Positions 6,920 to 14,309 of a stretch of DNA of 14,380 bases are shown in pieces. The position numbers and the translations under genes are program-made. The DNA comes from JBGSYN01 sp041750975 (GTDB lineage Bacteria; Pseudomonadota; Alphaproteobacteria; Geminicoccales; Geminicoccaceae): assembly GCA_041750975.1 (NCBI GenBank), contig JBGSYN010000035.1, forward strand, positions 1 through 14,380, read 5' to 3'. Within the stretch, counting starts at the first letter, position 1. Each line of letters opens with the position of its first letter. The notes below the pieces were generated by a model. It searched no databases and was not told the DNA's origin. It worked only from the letters and a program-made list of their open reading frames with translations.

Positions 6920-8176
6920 CTATTCCTTGGTGTAGGGCTGGCCGTCGGCGGCGGGCGGTCGCGATCGTCCGATCAGGCCGGCCACGACGATGATGGTGGC
7001 GAGATAGGGCGCCATGGCGAGGAACTCCGAGGGGATCGGTGTCTGCAATATGGCAAGTTTTTGCTGCAAGGTGTCGGCAAAGCCGAAGACGAGTGCCGCC
7101 ATCAGCACGCCCACGGGATGCCAGCGGCCGAAGATCATGGCCGCCAGACCGATGAAGCCGCGTCCGGCGGTCATGTTCTCGTCGAAGCGGCCGACAGCCC
7201 CGAGCGTGAACCAGGCGCCGCCGAAGCCCGCGACCATGCCGGCAAGCGTCACATTGATGTAGCGCGTGCGAAAGACATCGATGCCGAGCGTGTCTGCCGC
7301 ACGCGGATGCTCGCCAACGGCGCGGGCACGCAGGCCGGTGCGGGTATGGAAGAGGTAATAGGTCGAGACGCCGACCAGGAGCATCGCCGCGTAGACGAAG
7401 AGGTTCTGATCGAAGAGCACCGGCCCCAGCAGCGGAATCTCGCTCAGAAACGGGATCGCGATGGTGCGGAAGATGGGCGCGTCGTTGAGATGGCGTTGCG
7501 TCGCCAGGACCTGACTCGTCAGATAGGAGGTCAGCCCCAGGACGAAGAGATTGATGACGACGCCCGCGATGATCTGATCGACGCGATAGGTCACAACCAG
7601 AAGCGCCAGCAAAAGTCCCATCAATCCGCCCGTAAGCGTGGCGCCGACGAGACCGATCGGTCCGCCGGCAACCGAGCCGATGACCGCACCGGCGAAGGCG
7701 CCAGCCAGCAACATGCCCTCGATGGCGATGTTGATCACGGCGACCCGCTCCGAAAGAACGCCTGCGAGCCCGCCGAAGGCGATGGGCACGGCGCGGACCA
7801 CGGTCGATTGCAAGAGGCCCATCAGCGAGAGCGATTTCCCGGCCGTCGCCCAGGTTAGGAACGCCATGACGAAAAGCAGCACGGCAAGGCCGAGCCAGAG
7901 ATTGGTGCGGACCCGGGCCCCACCTTCGCCGCCTCGCAGCAAGAGCCTCACGCCGAAAAAGGCGATGATCGCGGCAGCGACCTGAATGAAGGGCAGAGCC
8001 GGAACGACCAACGGCCCGATGCTGACTTCGTCCCGGGGATTGCTCAACCGGAAGGTCGCGCTGCCCTCGGCATCGAGGCCGAAAACGACCGAAGTGAAGG
8101 CCGCCAGCAGCAACAGGAACAAACCGATATAGCCGGCTCGTGACGGTGCAGGGATGGAGGTTGCGATCGCTCTCAT
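6920..8176 (-). CDS. ABC importer permease, BMP/nucleoside type, second subunit (NupQ-like)
   Basis: A 418-aa polytopic inner-membrane protein of the BPD_transp_2 permease family. The core carries AVPIAFGGLAGVLSERVAVINIAIEGMLLAG... (residues about 129 onward, here shortened), the family's LSER-NIAIEG signature. It also has FHTRTGLRARAVGEHPRAAD, the cytoplasmic coupling loop that contacts the ATPase, and GFGGAWFTLGAVGRF, GRGFIGLAAMIFGRWHP. About 110 N-terminal residues with extra hydrophobic segments precede the core, making it longer than Bacillus YufQ-type permeases. The C-terminus is hydrophilic (GRSRPPAADGQPYTKE). The ATG overlaps the stop of the preceding permease by 4 nt (ATGA at 8173-8176), indicating translational coupling. 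It forms a heterodimer with that permease. Confidence 0.9.
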   Translation of the reverse strand: MRAIATSIPAPSRAGYIGLFLLLLAAFTSVVFGLDAEGSATFRLSNPRDEVSIGPLVVPALPFIQVAAAIIAFFGVRLLLRGGEGGARVRTNLWLGLAVLLFVMAFLTWATAGKSLSLMGLLQSTVVRAVPIAFGGLAGVLSERVAVINIAIEGMLLAGAFAGAVIGSVAGGPIGLVGATLTGGLMGLLLALLVVTYRVDQIIAGVVINLFVLGLTSYLTSQVLATQRHLNDAPIFRTIAIPFLSEIPLLGPVLFDQNLFVYAAMLLVGVSTYYLFHTRTGLRARAVGEHPRAADTLGIDVFRTRYINVTLAGMVAGFGGAWFTLGAVGRFDENMTAGRGFIGLAAMIFGRWHPVGVLMAALVFGFADTLQQKLAILQTPIPSEFLAMAPYLATIIVVAGLIGRSRPPAADGQPYTKE

Positions 8177-9303
8177 GGCGTCGCCTTCGAACGGGCGGCG
8201 CGGCCTGGAACCAGCCTACCGGTGATGGCCCGGGTCAGCGCCGGGGCGGCAACGAAGACCAGAACGAGTGCCTGGAGGATGGTGACGATATCGAGTGCTA
8301 TACCGGCCTGGCTCTGCATGTGCCGCCCGCCCGCTTCGAGGGCGCCGAAGAGGAGTCCGGCCAGCAGCACGCCTACCGGATGGCCGCGGCCGAGCAGCGC
8401 CACGGCGATCGCATCGAAGCCGATCCCGGCGGAAAAGCCCGGCGAGGCGCGGCCCAGCACGCCCAATACCTGATTGGCGCCGGCAAGCCCGGCAAGAGCG
8501 CCGGCGACGGCCATGCTCAAAAACATCGAGCGGCCGATCTCGATGCCTGCCGTGCGGGCCGCATCCGGGCTGGCGCCGACCGTTCGGAACTCGAAGCCGA
8601 TCTTGGTGTGAAACAACAGCCAATAGATCAGGCCGGTGACCAGTACCGCCAGAAAGATCCCGGCATTGAGCCGGTAATGCGGCTCAATCCAATCGAGGAT
8701 CGAAGGCAGCGTCGCACTGGCGAGCACATCCTGGGAAATCGGATCGTTGCGGCCGGCCTTCTGGATCGGCGGATTGGTCAAGAGGAAGTCCACCAGCCGC
8801 AGGGCGATGAAATTCAGCATGATGGTCGTGATGACTTCATGCGCCCCGGTCTTGGCTTTGAGTGCCCCTGCGATTCCCGCCCAAAGTCCGCCGGCGACAG
8901 CGCCTGCAAGCAATGCCAGCGGCAGATGGATCGCCAGCGGCAGGCCCTTGACGGCAAAGCCGACGAAGACCGCCGCGATGCCGCCCATCAGGAGCTGGCC
9001 TTCGGCTCCGATGTTGAAGAGACCGCAGCGAAAGGCAATGGCCACACCAAGCCCTGCGAGGATCAACGGCGTCGCCGCCGTCAGGGTTTCCGAGATGGCA
9101 TAGAGTGAGCCGAAGGCACCCGTGAGCATGGAGAGATAAGCCAAACCGATCCTGGCAGGACCGATGCCGGTCGCCAGCATGATCAAGGCCCCGGCCACAA
9201 ATGCCAGAACGACGGAGGCCGCAGTCAGGCCGAGTGTCGCTTTGAGGCTTGCCTGCCTGTCTCGAAACGGGGCCAGCAGGCGATGGCTCGAAAGACCGCT
9301 CAT
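8173..9303 (-). CDS. ABC importer permease, BMP/nucleoside type, first subunit (NupP-like)
   Basis: A 376-aa inner-membrane permease pairing with the downstream permease. Visible features are an N-terminal cytoplasmic tail and helix, the family signature AFRCGLFNIGAEGQLLMGG (about residues 90-108), and TGAHEVITTIMLNFIALRL. The coupling loop is FHTKIGFEFRTVGASPDAAR, followed by AGLAGANQVLG and GIGFDAIAVALLGRGHPVGV near the end. Eight to ten membrane helices can be read. In this family the permeases form the channel for nucleosides or similar ligands delivered by a BMP-type binding protein. The ATG at 9303 overlaps the ATPase stop (9300-9302), giving a second ATGA coupling in the operon. Family placement is firm, the substrate is not. 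Confidence 0.9.
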   Translation of the reverse strand: MSGLSSHRLLAPFRDRQASLKATLGLTAASVVLAFVAGALIMLATGIGPARIGLAYLSMLTGAFGSLYAISETLTAATPLILAGLGVAIAFRCGLFNIGAEGQLLMGGIAAVFVGFAVKGLPLAIHLPLALLAGAVAGGLWAGIAGALKAKTGAHEVITTIMLNFIALRLVDFLLTNPPIQKAGRNDPISQDVLASATLPSILDWIEPHYRLNAGIFLAVLVTGLIYWLLFHTKIGFEFRTVGASPDAARTAGIEIGRSMFLSMAVAGALAGLAGANQVLGVLGRASPGFSAGIGFDAIAVALLGRGHPVGVLLAGLLFGALEAGGRHMQSQAGIALDIVTILQALVLVFVAAPALTRAITGRLVPGRAARSKATP

Positions 9304-10823
9304 GCGGCTGGAGCGCCACCGCCCATCGCCACGCCGACGGCGGCGATGTCGACAGCACCTTCGGCGCTCGAGCCCTCGAACTCCGCCGTGATGCGGCCGT
9401 CATACATGACCAGGATGCGGTCGGAGAGCGCCAGGATCTCGTCGAGCTCGGTCGAGATAATGAGGACGGCGACACCGTGATCCCGTGCCTCGACGATCCG
9501 TTTGTGGATATATTCGATCGAGCCGACATCGACGCCCCGGGTCGGCTGCGCCGCCAGGAATACGCTGATCGGCCGCGACATGCCGCGGGCGAGGACGACC
9601 TTTTGTTGGTTGCCGCCCGACAGCGTGCGGGCGGGCGCGAACACCGACGATGTCCGGACATCGAAATCCTCGGCCCGCTCGCAGGCCGCGATATTGGCAT
9701 GGTCCCAGCGCAACATCGGGCCCCAGGAAAACTGGGGCTCGTAATAGCAATCCAGGACCATGTTCTCGGTGATCATGAAAGGCGGGACGATGCCGAAACG
9801 CTGCCGGTCCTCGGGAACATGGGCGAGGCCGAGCTTGTGGCGTTGCCGCGGGCTCATCGAGGTGACGTCTTTCTCAGCCATCAGGACCCGACCGGATGTC
9901 ACCTCCCGCAACCCGGCAATGACTTCGATCAGCTCTGTCTGGCCGTTGCCCTGGACCCCGGCAATGCCGACGATCTCGCCGGCTCGGACCTCAAAACCGA
10001 TCCGGTCGAGCAACAGCTCGCCCTTCGGTTCCCTGACACTCACGTCTTCGAGACGAAGCGCCGGCTGCTTGGGTGCAGCAATACTACGTGCCGCCGTGAG
10101 CTCGACCGGCCGACCGACCATCAGAGCCGCCAGCTCGCGCGTGTCGGCGGTTTTCGGGTCGGCGTGGCCGACCAGCTTGCCAAGCCGAAGCACGTCGATC
10201 CGGTCGGCAAGTTCGAGGACCTCGCGAAGCTTGTGGGTGATGAAGAGGATGGCCTTGCCCTGTTCGCGCATGGTGCGAACGATGGTGAAGAACTCATCGA
10301 CTTCCTGGGGTGTTAGGACCGCCGTCGGCTCGTCGAAAATCAGCACTTCGGCGTTGCGGTAGAGGATCTTGACGATCTCGACCCGCTGCTGCACGCCGAC
10401 CGGCAGATCCTCGACCACGGCGTCGGGATTGATCGAGAGGCCGAACTGCCGGCTGATCGCCTCGACCCTTTGACGCGCCGATTTGAGATCGAGCCGGTCG
10501 AGGCCGCGCACGGGCTCCTCGCCGAGGACGACGTTCTCCGCCACCGTGAACACCGGCACCAGCATGAAGTGTTGATGCACCATGCCGATGCCGGCCTTGA
10601 TCGCGTCCTTGGGGCTGTCGAAGGTGACCGGCTTGCCGTCGATCTTGATGACACCCTCATCGGCCCGGCTGAGACCGTAGAGGATATTCATCAAGGTGGT
10701 CTTGCCGGCGCCGTTCTCGCCCAGGAGGCAGACAATCTCGCCCGAGCGCAGCGTCAGATCGATCCGGTCGTTGGCGGTGAACGAACCGAATCTCTTGGTG
10801 ATGCCCTCAAGTTCGACCAGCAA
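9300..10823 (-). CDS. ABC importer ATPase with two nucleotide-binding domains (NupO-like)
   Basis: A 507-aa cytoplasmic ATPase with two fused ABC domains, as in sugar and nucleoside importers. Domain 1: Walker A GENGAGKTT (35-43), Q84, signature LPVGVQQ (140-146), Walker B LIFDEP (161-166), H-loop H197. Domain 2: degenerate P-loop GVQGNGQTE (289-297), canonical signature LSGGNQQ (401-407), and AAQPT (424-428) where Gln replaces the catalytic Glu. One active and one impaired site is characteristic of this family, so it is not a defect. Start: TTG 10823 is the only canonical start after an in-frame TAG and lacks a clear ribosome site. It lies 37 nt after the binding-protein gene and overlaps the first permease by 4 nt. 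Confidence 0.92.
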   Translation of the reverse strand: MLVELEGITKRFGSFTANDRIDLTLRSGEIVCLLGENGAGKTTLMNILYGLSRADEGVIKIDGKPVTFDSPKDAIKAGIGMVHQHFMLVPVFTVAENVVLGEEPVRGLDRLDLKSARQRVEAISRQFGLSINPDAVVEDLPVGVQQRVEIVKILYRNAEVLIFDEPTAVLTPQEVDEFFTIVRTMREQGKAILFITHKLREVLELADRIDVLRLGKLVGHADPKTADTRELAALMVGRPVELTAARSIAAPKQPALRLEDVSVREPKGELLLDRIGFEVRAGEIVGIAGVQGNGQTELIEVIAGLREVTSGRVLMAEKDVTSMSPRQRHKLGLAHVPEDRQRFGIVPPFMITENMVLDCYYEPQFSWGPMLRWDHANIAACERAEDFDVRTSSVFAPARTLSGGNQQKVVLARGMSRPISVFLAAQPTRGVDVGSIEYIHKRIVEARDHGVAVLIISTELDEILALSDRILVMYDGRITAEFEGSSAEGAVDIAAVGVAMGGGAPAA

Positions 10824-10860
10824 GAATAATGGCCGCCGCTACTCTATGCGCCTCGCGCTG

Positions 10861-11907
10861 CTAGCCGCCGACCGAAACTTCGCCGCTCATGATTTTGGCG
10901 CGGAGATCCTCGATCGCGGCCTTGAGCTCGGCCGGTACGGCATCCTCGAAGGCATGGAGCGGAGCGAGGTCGACGCCGCCATTCTCGAGCGTGCCGCGCA
11001 ACTCCCCACCCTCGAATGTGCCCTCCAGGGCCGCCTCGATGGCTTCGAAGGTCGTCACATCCATGCGCTTCATGATCGAGGTCAGATAGACATGCTGGTT
11101 TTCGGGATCGGTGAGGTAGAGATCGGCGTCGACGCCGATGATCTTGAGCTGGTCCTGACCGAGCTCATCGGCGAGTGCTGCCGAACCCAGGCCGACCGTG
11201 CCGGCAACCGGCAGGACGATATCCGCACCTTCGTCATAGAGGTTCTGGGCAAAGGTCCGGCCGTCGTCGAGGCTGTCGAAATTATTAGTGAAGAGGCCCT
11301 CCTGGGTGTCGGGATCCCAGCCCAAGACCGTAACCTCGCCGCCATTGACCTCATTGTGATGGCGCACGCCATGCACGAAACCGTCCATAAAAATTGTCAC
11401 AGGCGGAATGTTGATACCGCCGAAGGTGCCGAGGATGCCGGTCTCGGACATGCCGGCCGCCAAATAGCCCGCCAGGAACGCGGCCTCGTCGGTGGCGAAG
11501 GTCTGGCTCAGTACATTCTCGATCGGGGGATCGTAGGAATAATCGACGATCGAGAATTTCTGCTCGGGGTGGCTCTCGGCGAATTGCTCCGTCGCGTCGC
11601 CGAGGAGAAATCCGACGGTGATGATCAGGCCGCAATCGCCGTTGACCAGAGAGCCGAGATTGGGCTCGTAATCGGTTTCCGACTGCGATTCGAGGAAGCG
11701 GCCCTCGATGCCGAGTTCCGTCTCCGCGTCCTGGACACCCCGCCAGGCAGTCTCATTGAAGCTCTTGTCGTCGATGCCGCCGGTATCGGTGACCTGGCAT
11801 GCGGTGAAATCGGCTTGCGCCATGGCCGGGCCGGTGCCGAGAACGGCGGCGCCGAAGCCCCATGCGGCGAGGGCCGTGAACGTCAGCGTGGTCAGTTTTT
11901 TCTCCAT
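10861..11907 (-). CDS. BMP family periplasmic substrate-binding protein (BmpA/PnrA-like)
   Basis: A 348-aa periplasmic receptor for the importer encoded downstream. The signal peptide is residues 1-30 ending AMA, followed by QADFTACQ. There is no lipobox, so this is a soluble periplasmic form rather than the lipoprotein seen in Gram-positives and spirochaetes. The BMP hallmark DTGGIDDKSFNE is at residues about 41-52. Further family segments are FSIVDYSYDPP, TFATDEAAFLAGYLAAGMSETG, the DEGADIVLPVAGTVGLG hinge region and IIGVDADLY. Characterised relatives bind purine nucleosides, while some bind riboflavin or other ligands. Start: ATG 11907, chosen because AAAGGA stands 8 nt upstream and it places the signal peptide first; the open frame extends further upstream without support. 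It is first in the operon. Confidence 0.9.
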   Translation of the reverse strand: MEKKLTTLTFTALAAWGFGAAVLGTGPAMAQADFTACQVTDTGGIDDKSFNETAWRGVQDAETELGIEGRFLESQSETDYEPNLGSLVNGDCGLIITVGFLLGDATEQFAESHPEQKFSIVDYSYDPPIENVLSQTFATDEAAFLAGYLAAGMSETGILGTFGGINIPPVTIFMDGFVHGVRHHNEVNGGEVTVLGWDPDTQEGLFTNNFDSLDDGRTFAQNLYDEGADIVLPVAGTVGLGSAALADELGQDQLKIIGVDADLYLTDPENQHVYLTSIMKRMDVTTFEAIEAALEGTFEGGELRGTLENGGVDLAPLHAFEDAVPAELKAAIEDLRAKIMSGEVSVGG

Positions 11908-11962
11908 GAGCGCAATCCTTTCAAACCGTTGCCTCAATTTCGTCATACCGTAAGCTTGGTTC

Positions 11963-11992
11963 ATTGTGTTGCATGGTTCAGAGTTACGTCAA
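11963..11992 (-). promoter_or_regulatory. Candidate promoter of the BMP importer operon
   Basis: On the minus strand TTGACG (11987-11992) and CACAAT (11963-11968) are 18 nt apart, about 55 nt upstream of the binding-protein ATG. The -35 is good and the -10 is mediocre. Direct repeats of GAACC lie in and beside the spacer. No purine riboswitch-like structure was recognised in the leader. Confidence 0.35.
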
Positions 11993-12034
11993 CGCGGCTT
12001 TTGCACGAGATCGCGTGATCCGCTGTTTTGGAGC

Positions 12035-12067
12035 ATGCCTGCCGCCGAATCGACGAAACGGAGATGA
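12035..12067 (+). other. Interrupted 5' end of the cation-efflux gene
   Basis: An ATG at 12035, after TTTTGGAGC, opens the same frame as the efflux protein but reads MPAAESTKRR and then meets TGA at 12065-12067. A second ATG at 12064, in the next frame, reads MTADR and meets TAG at 12079-12081. Removing one base from that TAG would join it to the efflux frame. Either a single substitution or a one-base indel explains the break. Confidence 0.5.
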
Positions 12068-13009
12068 CAGCCGATCGCTAGCGTCAACGATAACGAAGGC
12101 CGGGCACTGGTTCGCCGGGCGGCGATCGCCAGCCTCACTCTCGCGATCGTTCTCTCGGTACTCAAGCTGACAGCCGGACTGGTATCCGGCTCGATCGCTA
12201 TGCTGGCGTCACTGGCCGACAGCCTCGCCGACCTGGTCGGGGCCGCCGTGACCTTCATCTCGGTCCGGATCAGCCAGCGGCCCGCCGATGCCAGCCATCG
12301 CTTCGGCCACGGCAAGGTCGAGGCGCTCAGCGCCCTGGTCCAGGCCTCGATCGTCACCGGCTCGGCTGTGTTCATCATGATCGACGCCATCACCCGCTTC
12401 GGTACCGACCGGACCGTCGACGCCGCACCGTTCGCCCTTGCCGTCATGATCTTTTCGACCGGCATGACCTTGGCGCTGATCGCTTTTCAAAAGCGTGTCA
12501 TCGAGCGGGCAGGCTCGCAGGCGATCGCGGCGGATCGGATGCACTATGCCGCGGACTTCACGGTCAATCTCGGCGTCATCACCGCCCTTGTCGGCGCCTG
12601 GATCTTCCATGTCTATTGGCTCGATTCCGTGATCGCGGTGGCGATCGGTATCTATCTCGTGACGCAAGCCTACCTGATTGCCCGGGAGGCGATCGACACC
12701 TTGATGGACAAGGAACTCTCGGCAGAGGACCGGGCCCGGATCGAAGCCCTGGTGCGGGCCGAGCCGGGAGTCGACAACACGCACGATCTGCGGACACGGA
12801 CCGCCTCCGGCGTCATCTTCATCGAGCTGCACGTCGAGATCGAAGGCAGAATGCCGCTTGAGGCTGTCCACGACGTCACCGACCGGATCGAAAACGTCCT
12901 CGAAAAGGCGTTTCCGTCTGCCGAAATCATGCTCCATCCGGAGCCGACCGGCCTCGACGACACCCGCCTCGACGACCGCATCGCCATCGTCGAGCAACAA
13001 CGAAGGTAA
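12068..13009 (+). CDS. Cation diffusion facilitator (FieF-like) divalent metal efflux protein, start unresolved
   Basis: A FieF/CDF-type proton-coupled exporter of Zn2+, Fe2+ or similar ions in the inner membrane. The open frame covers the whole family fold. Helix 1 (AAIASLTLAIVLSVLKLTAG) is encoded near 12122-12178. Helix 2 has the metal ligands in LADSLADL, and helix 5 has the HxxxD pair (MHYAAD), giving the DD-HD site. RPADASHRFGHGK is the usual loop, and the cytosolic domain shows HDLRTR, ELHVEIEG and MLHPEP. No ATG, GTG or TTG exists in frame between the upstream TGA (12065) and ATG 12200. Starting at 12200 would leave 269 aa and remove helix 1. The true start is therefore probably upstream of the stop, reached by read-through or frameshift, or the sequence has an error or recent mutation. 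Confidence 0.85.
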   Translation, partial: QPIASVNDNEGRALVRRAAIASLTLAIVLSVLKLTAGLVSGSIAMLASLADSLADLVGAAVTFISVRISQRPADASHRFGHGKVEALSALVQASIVTGSAVFIMIDAITRFGTDRTVDAAPFALAVMIFSTGMTLALIAFQKRVIERAGSQAIAADRMHYAADFTVNLGVITALVGAWIFHVYWLDSVIAVAIGIYLVTQAYLIAREAIDTLMDKELSAEDRARIEALVRAEPGVDNTHDLRTRTASGVIFIELHVEIEGRMPLEAVHDVTDRIENVLEKAFPSAEIMLHPEPTGLDDTRLDDRIAIVEQQRR

Positions 13010-13370
13010 AGGCACGGCCTCCGAAATACCTTGATCCCGCTGCTCAGGAAGGGCCTCGCTGCAAACCGTCCAGTAAGCCTGACATCGCCCTCGCCCCCGC
13101 CCGTTAGCTCAATCCCACCGGCCTAACGATGCCAGATTGGCCGACGAAACCCCCGCCGACGCCAAAAAAACGCACCCACTCACGCCGCCGCGACAGCCTG
13201 ATGCCGGTCCGGCCGGGCCTGTAGGGTGAGGATGGACGCCATCCACACACTCCTGCGGTCTATTCACTTGTCAAAAGAGCAAATCGAGTACCGGTCTCGA
13301 TGGGCCTGATCGTAAGGGTGGAAGGTTAAAAAAGGTTGAAGATGCGACGAGTGCGGGCGGAAATGAAATA
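13010..13370. other. Intergenic stretch with no convincing gene
   Basis: About 360 bases separate the efflux gene from the next promoter. No RNA gene or long coding frame was recognised. It holds a C/G-rich part, an A7 run (13164-13170 region), a weak 5-bp hairpin (CGGCC at 13119, GGCCG at 13139) and a possible 20-codon minus-strand reading frame at 13180-13242, listed separately. Confidence 0.5.
13180..13242 (-). CDS. Possible 20-aa peptide or remnant of a gene start
   Basis: On the minus strand an ATG at 13242 is preceded by AGGAG with a 7-nt gap and, further up, by TTGACA within TTTTGACAAGTG. It encodes 20 residues beginning MASILTLQARPDR and ending VAAA before TGA. The translation signals are better than chance, but nothing on the same strand continues the gene. 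It could be a leader peptide, a decayed gene start or coincidence. No family was recognised. Confidence 0.25.
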   Translation of the reverse strand: MASILTLQARPDRHQAVAAA

Positions 13371-13399
13371 TTGAAGTTATAGGATTTTTGACCTATAAT
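13371..13399 (+). promoter_or_regulatory. Sigma70 promoter with embedded 7-bp inverted repeat
   Basis: TTGAAG (13371-13376) and a consensus TATAAT (13394-13399) are separated by exactly 17 nt. Within it TTATAGG (13377-13383) and CCTATAA (13392-13398) form a perfect inverted repeat with an 8-nt spacer, the right arm covering most of the -10. This is a likely operator for a repressor of the downstream gene. The leader would be about 20-25 nt. Confidence 0.6.
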
Positions 13400-13428
13400 T
13401 ATGCACGTCCAACTCTGTGGGATTTGTG

Positions 13429-14220
13429 ATGACTATCGATGCAACGGAAATGCAAGCACCCAGGAAACGCGGCCCCAACACCCCTGAAGGCAAGGCCCGT
13501 TCTTCGATGAATGCGTTGAAGCATGGGTTGCGCGCGGAGAAGTTTCGGTTGTTGCCGGAGGAGACGGTTGAGGAGTTCGAGGCGTTTGCGGAGGAGGTCA
13601 GGAAGGATTTAAGGCCTAGGTGTGCGATGGAGCGGCAGTTTGTCGAGGCGATCGTGATTGCGTTCTGGCGTGAGACGCGGGCGGACCGGATGGAGGCGGA
13701 CGTGATGTCCGACATGCCGCCGACGAGCCCGGACCGGGTGCATGGCAGCAATCTCGTCAACAAACCGGAGAATCGCGCCTCGCTCGCCACCATGCTGCGC
13801 TATCGCGGTCAGGTGTCGATGGATCTCAAGCGGGCGCTTGCCAATCTCGCGGCTTATCGGAGGGGTCGGGGTTCGGCGCCTGAGGAAGATTGCCCCAATC
13901 AATCATTAGTTGGCGATTTCGCCCCCATCTCGGAGCCCGCAAACGAGAATTACACGAACGATTTCCCGCCCGCCGCCAAGGCCGCTGATGAAAATTACAC
14001 AAACGAATTAGCCGTCAGCGAGTCCAGCGCTCTATCGGCCTCACCCACACCCGAACCACCATGTCCGGGAGAGCCCGAGAGGGGCGGGTCGCCCCTTTCG
14101 GAGACCTTTCCTACAGCAAAATGCACGAACGATTTATCGCCTGCGCCTAAGCCCGCACCGCAGCGACCGGTTGTGCATCGCAAGGAGAAGGTGCCGTTGC
14201 ATCATCGGCGGTGGTGGTGA
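13429..14220 (+). CDS. Hypothetical protein of the 'GPxTPEGKxRSxxNAxKHGL' family
   Basis: A 263-aa protein of unknown function. Residues about 12-36 carry RKRGPNTPEGKARSSMNALK followed by HGLRAEKF, a basic Gly/Pro motif found in many bacterial hypothetical proteins and similar to the NAxKHG motif of phage small-terminase-like proteins, which suggests DNA contact. A helical acidic/basic segment follows (LLPEETVEEFEAFAEEVRKD, then an ERQFVEAIVIAFWRETRADR helix). The C-terminal half is Pro/Ala-rich and disordered-looking, with three short repeats (NYTND at 174-178, NYTNE at 189-193, CTND at 232-235), and ends in a basic tail (HRKEKVPLHHRRWW). ATG 13429 is preferred over GTG 13417 because GGGA lies 6 nt before it. 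Codons in the first half favour G-ending TTG/GCG/GAG, unlike the C-ending bias of neighbours, hinting at different ancestry. Confidence 0.7.
   Translation: MTIDATEMQAPRKRGPNTPEGKARSSMNALKHGLRAEKFRLLPEETVEEFEAFAEEVRKDLRPRCAMERQFVEAIVIAFWRETRADRMEADVMSDMPPTSPDRVHGSNLVNKPENRASLATMLRYRGQVSMDLKRALANLAAYRRGRGSAPEEDCPNQSLVGDFAPISEPANENYTNDFPPAAKAADENYTNELAVSESSALSASPTPEPPCPGEPERGGSPLSETFPTAKCTNDLSPAPKPAPQRPVVHRKEKVPLHHRRWW
13942..14133 (+). repeat. Three degenerate TND/TNE-coding repeats
   Basis: Near-identical segments AATTACACGAACGA (13948), AATTACACAAACGA (13993) and the diverged AAATGCACGAACGA (14119) recur in the same frame, 45 nt and 126 nt apart. They encode NYTND, NYTNE and KCTND within a Pro/Ala-rich tail. 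Preservation of the motif against a diverged linker suggests a short linear interaction motif. Confidence 0.55.
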
Positions 14221-14309
14221 GACTGGATCGCTCGGGGATGCCGTTTTCGGTGGCTGAATTCGCTGCTGCCCAGTAAGCTCGTTTCGATCTCGAAGAGGGA
14301 GTTCAGGGC

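Noticed and set aside
9300..10200. Degenerate second ATPase site (QPT in place of EPT, altered P-loop)
   Set aside because: A known normal feature of double-domain importer ATPases in this family, not a mutation.
4207..10316. Several 250-400-codon plus-strand frames (4207-5409, 5653-6672, 8140-9108, 9249-10316)
   Set aside because: All are shadows of the E1, permease and ATPase genes, rich in Arg/Asp/His as typical of reversed GC-rich codons.
11908..11990. Possible purine or thiamine riboswitch in the leader of the importer operon
   Set aside because: The leader is short and no conserved riboswitch core was recognised by eye; a covariance-model search would settle it.
10696..12018. 440-codon open frame on the plus strand
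   Set aside because: Runs antisense through the start of the ATPase gene and the whole binding-protein gene, both of which carry clear family motifs; the translation is low-complexity and unlike any family.
12209..13015. 268-codon minus-strand frame
   Set aside because: Antisense to the cation-efflux gene, whose metal-site motifs are unmistakable.
13010..13416. tRNA, CRISPR or insertion-sequence ends in the intergenic stretch
   Set aside because: No cloverleaf, regular repeats or paired terminal inverted repeats with flanking duplications were found.
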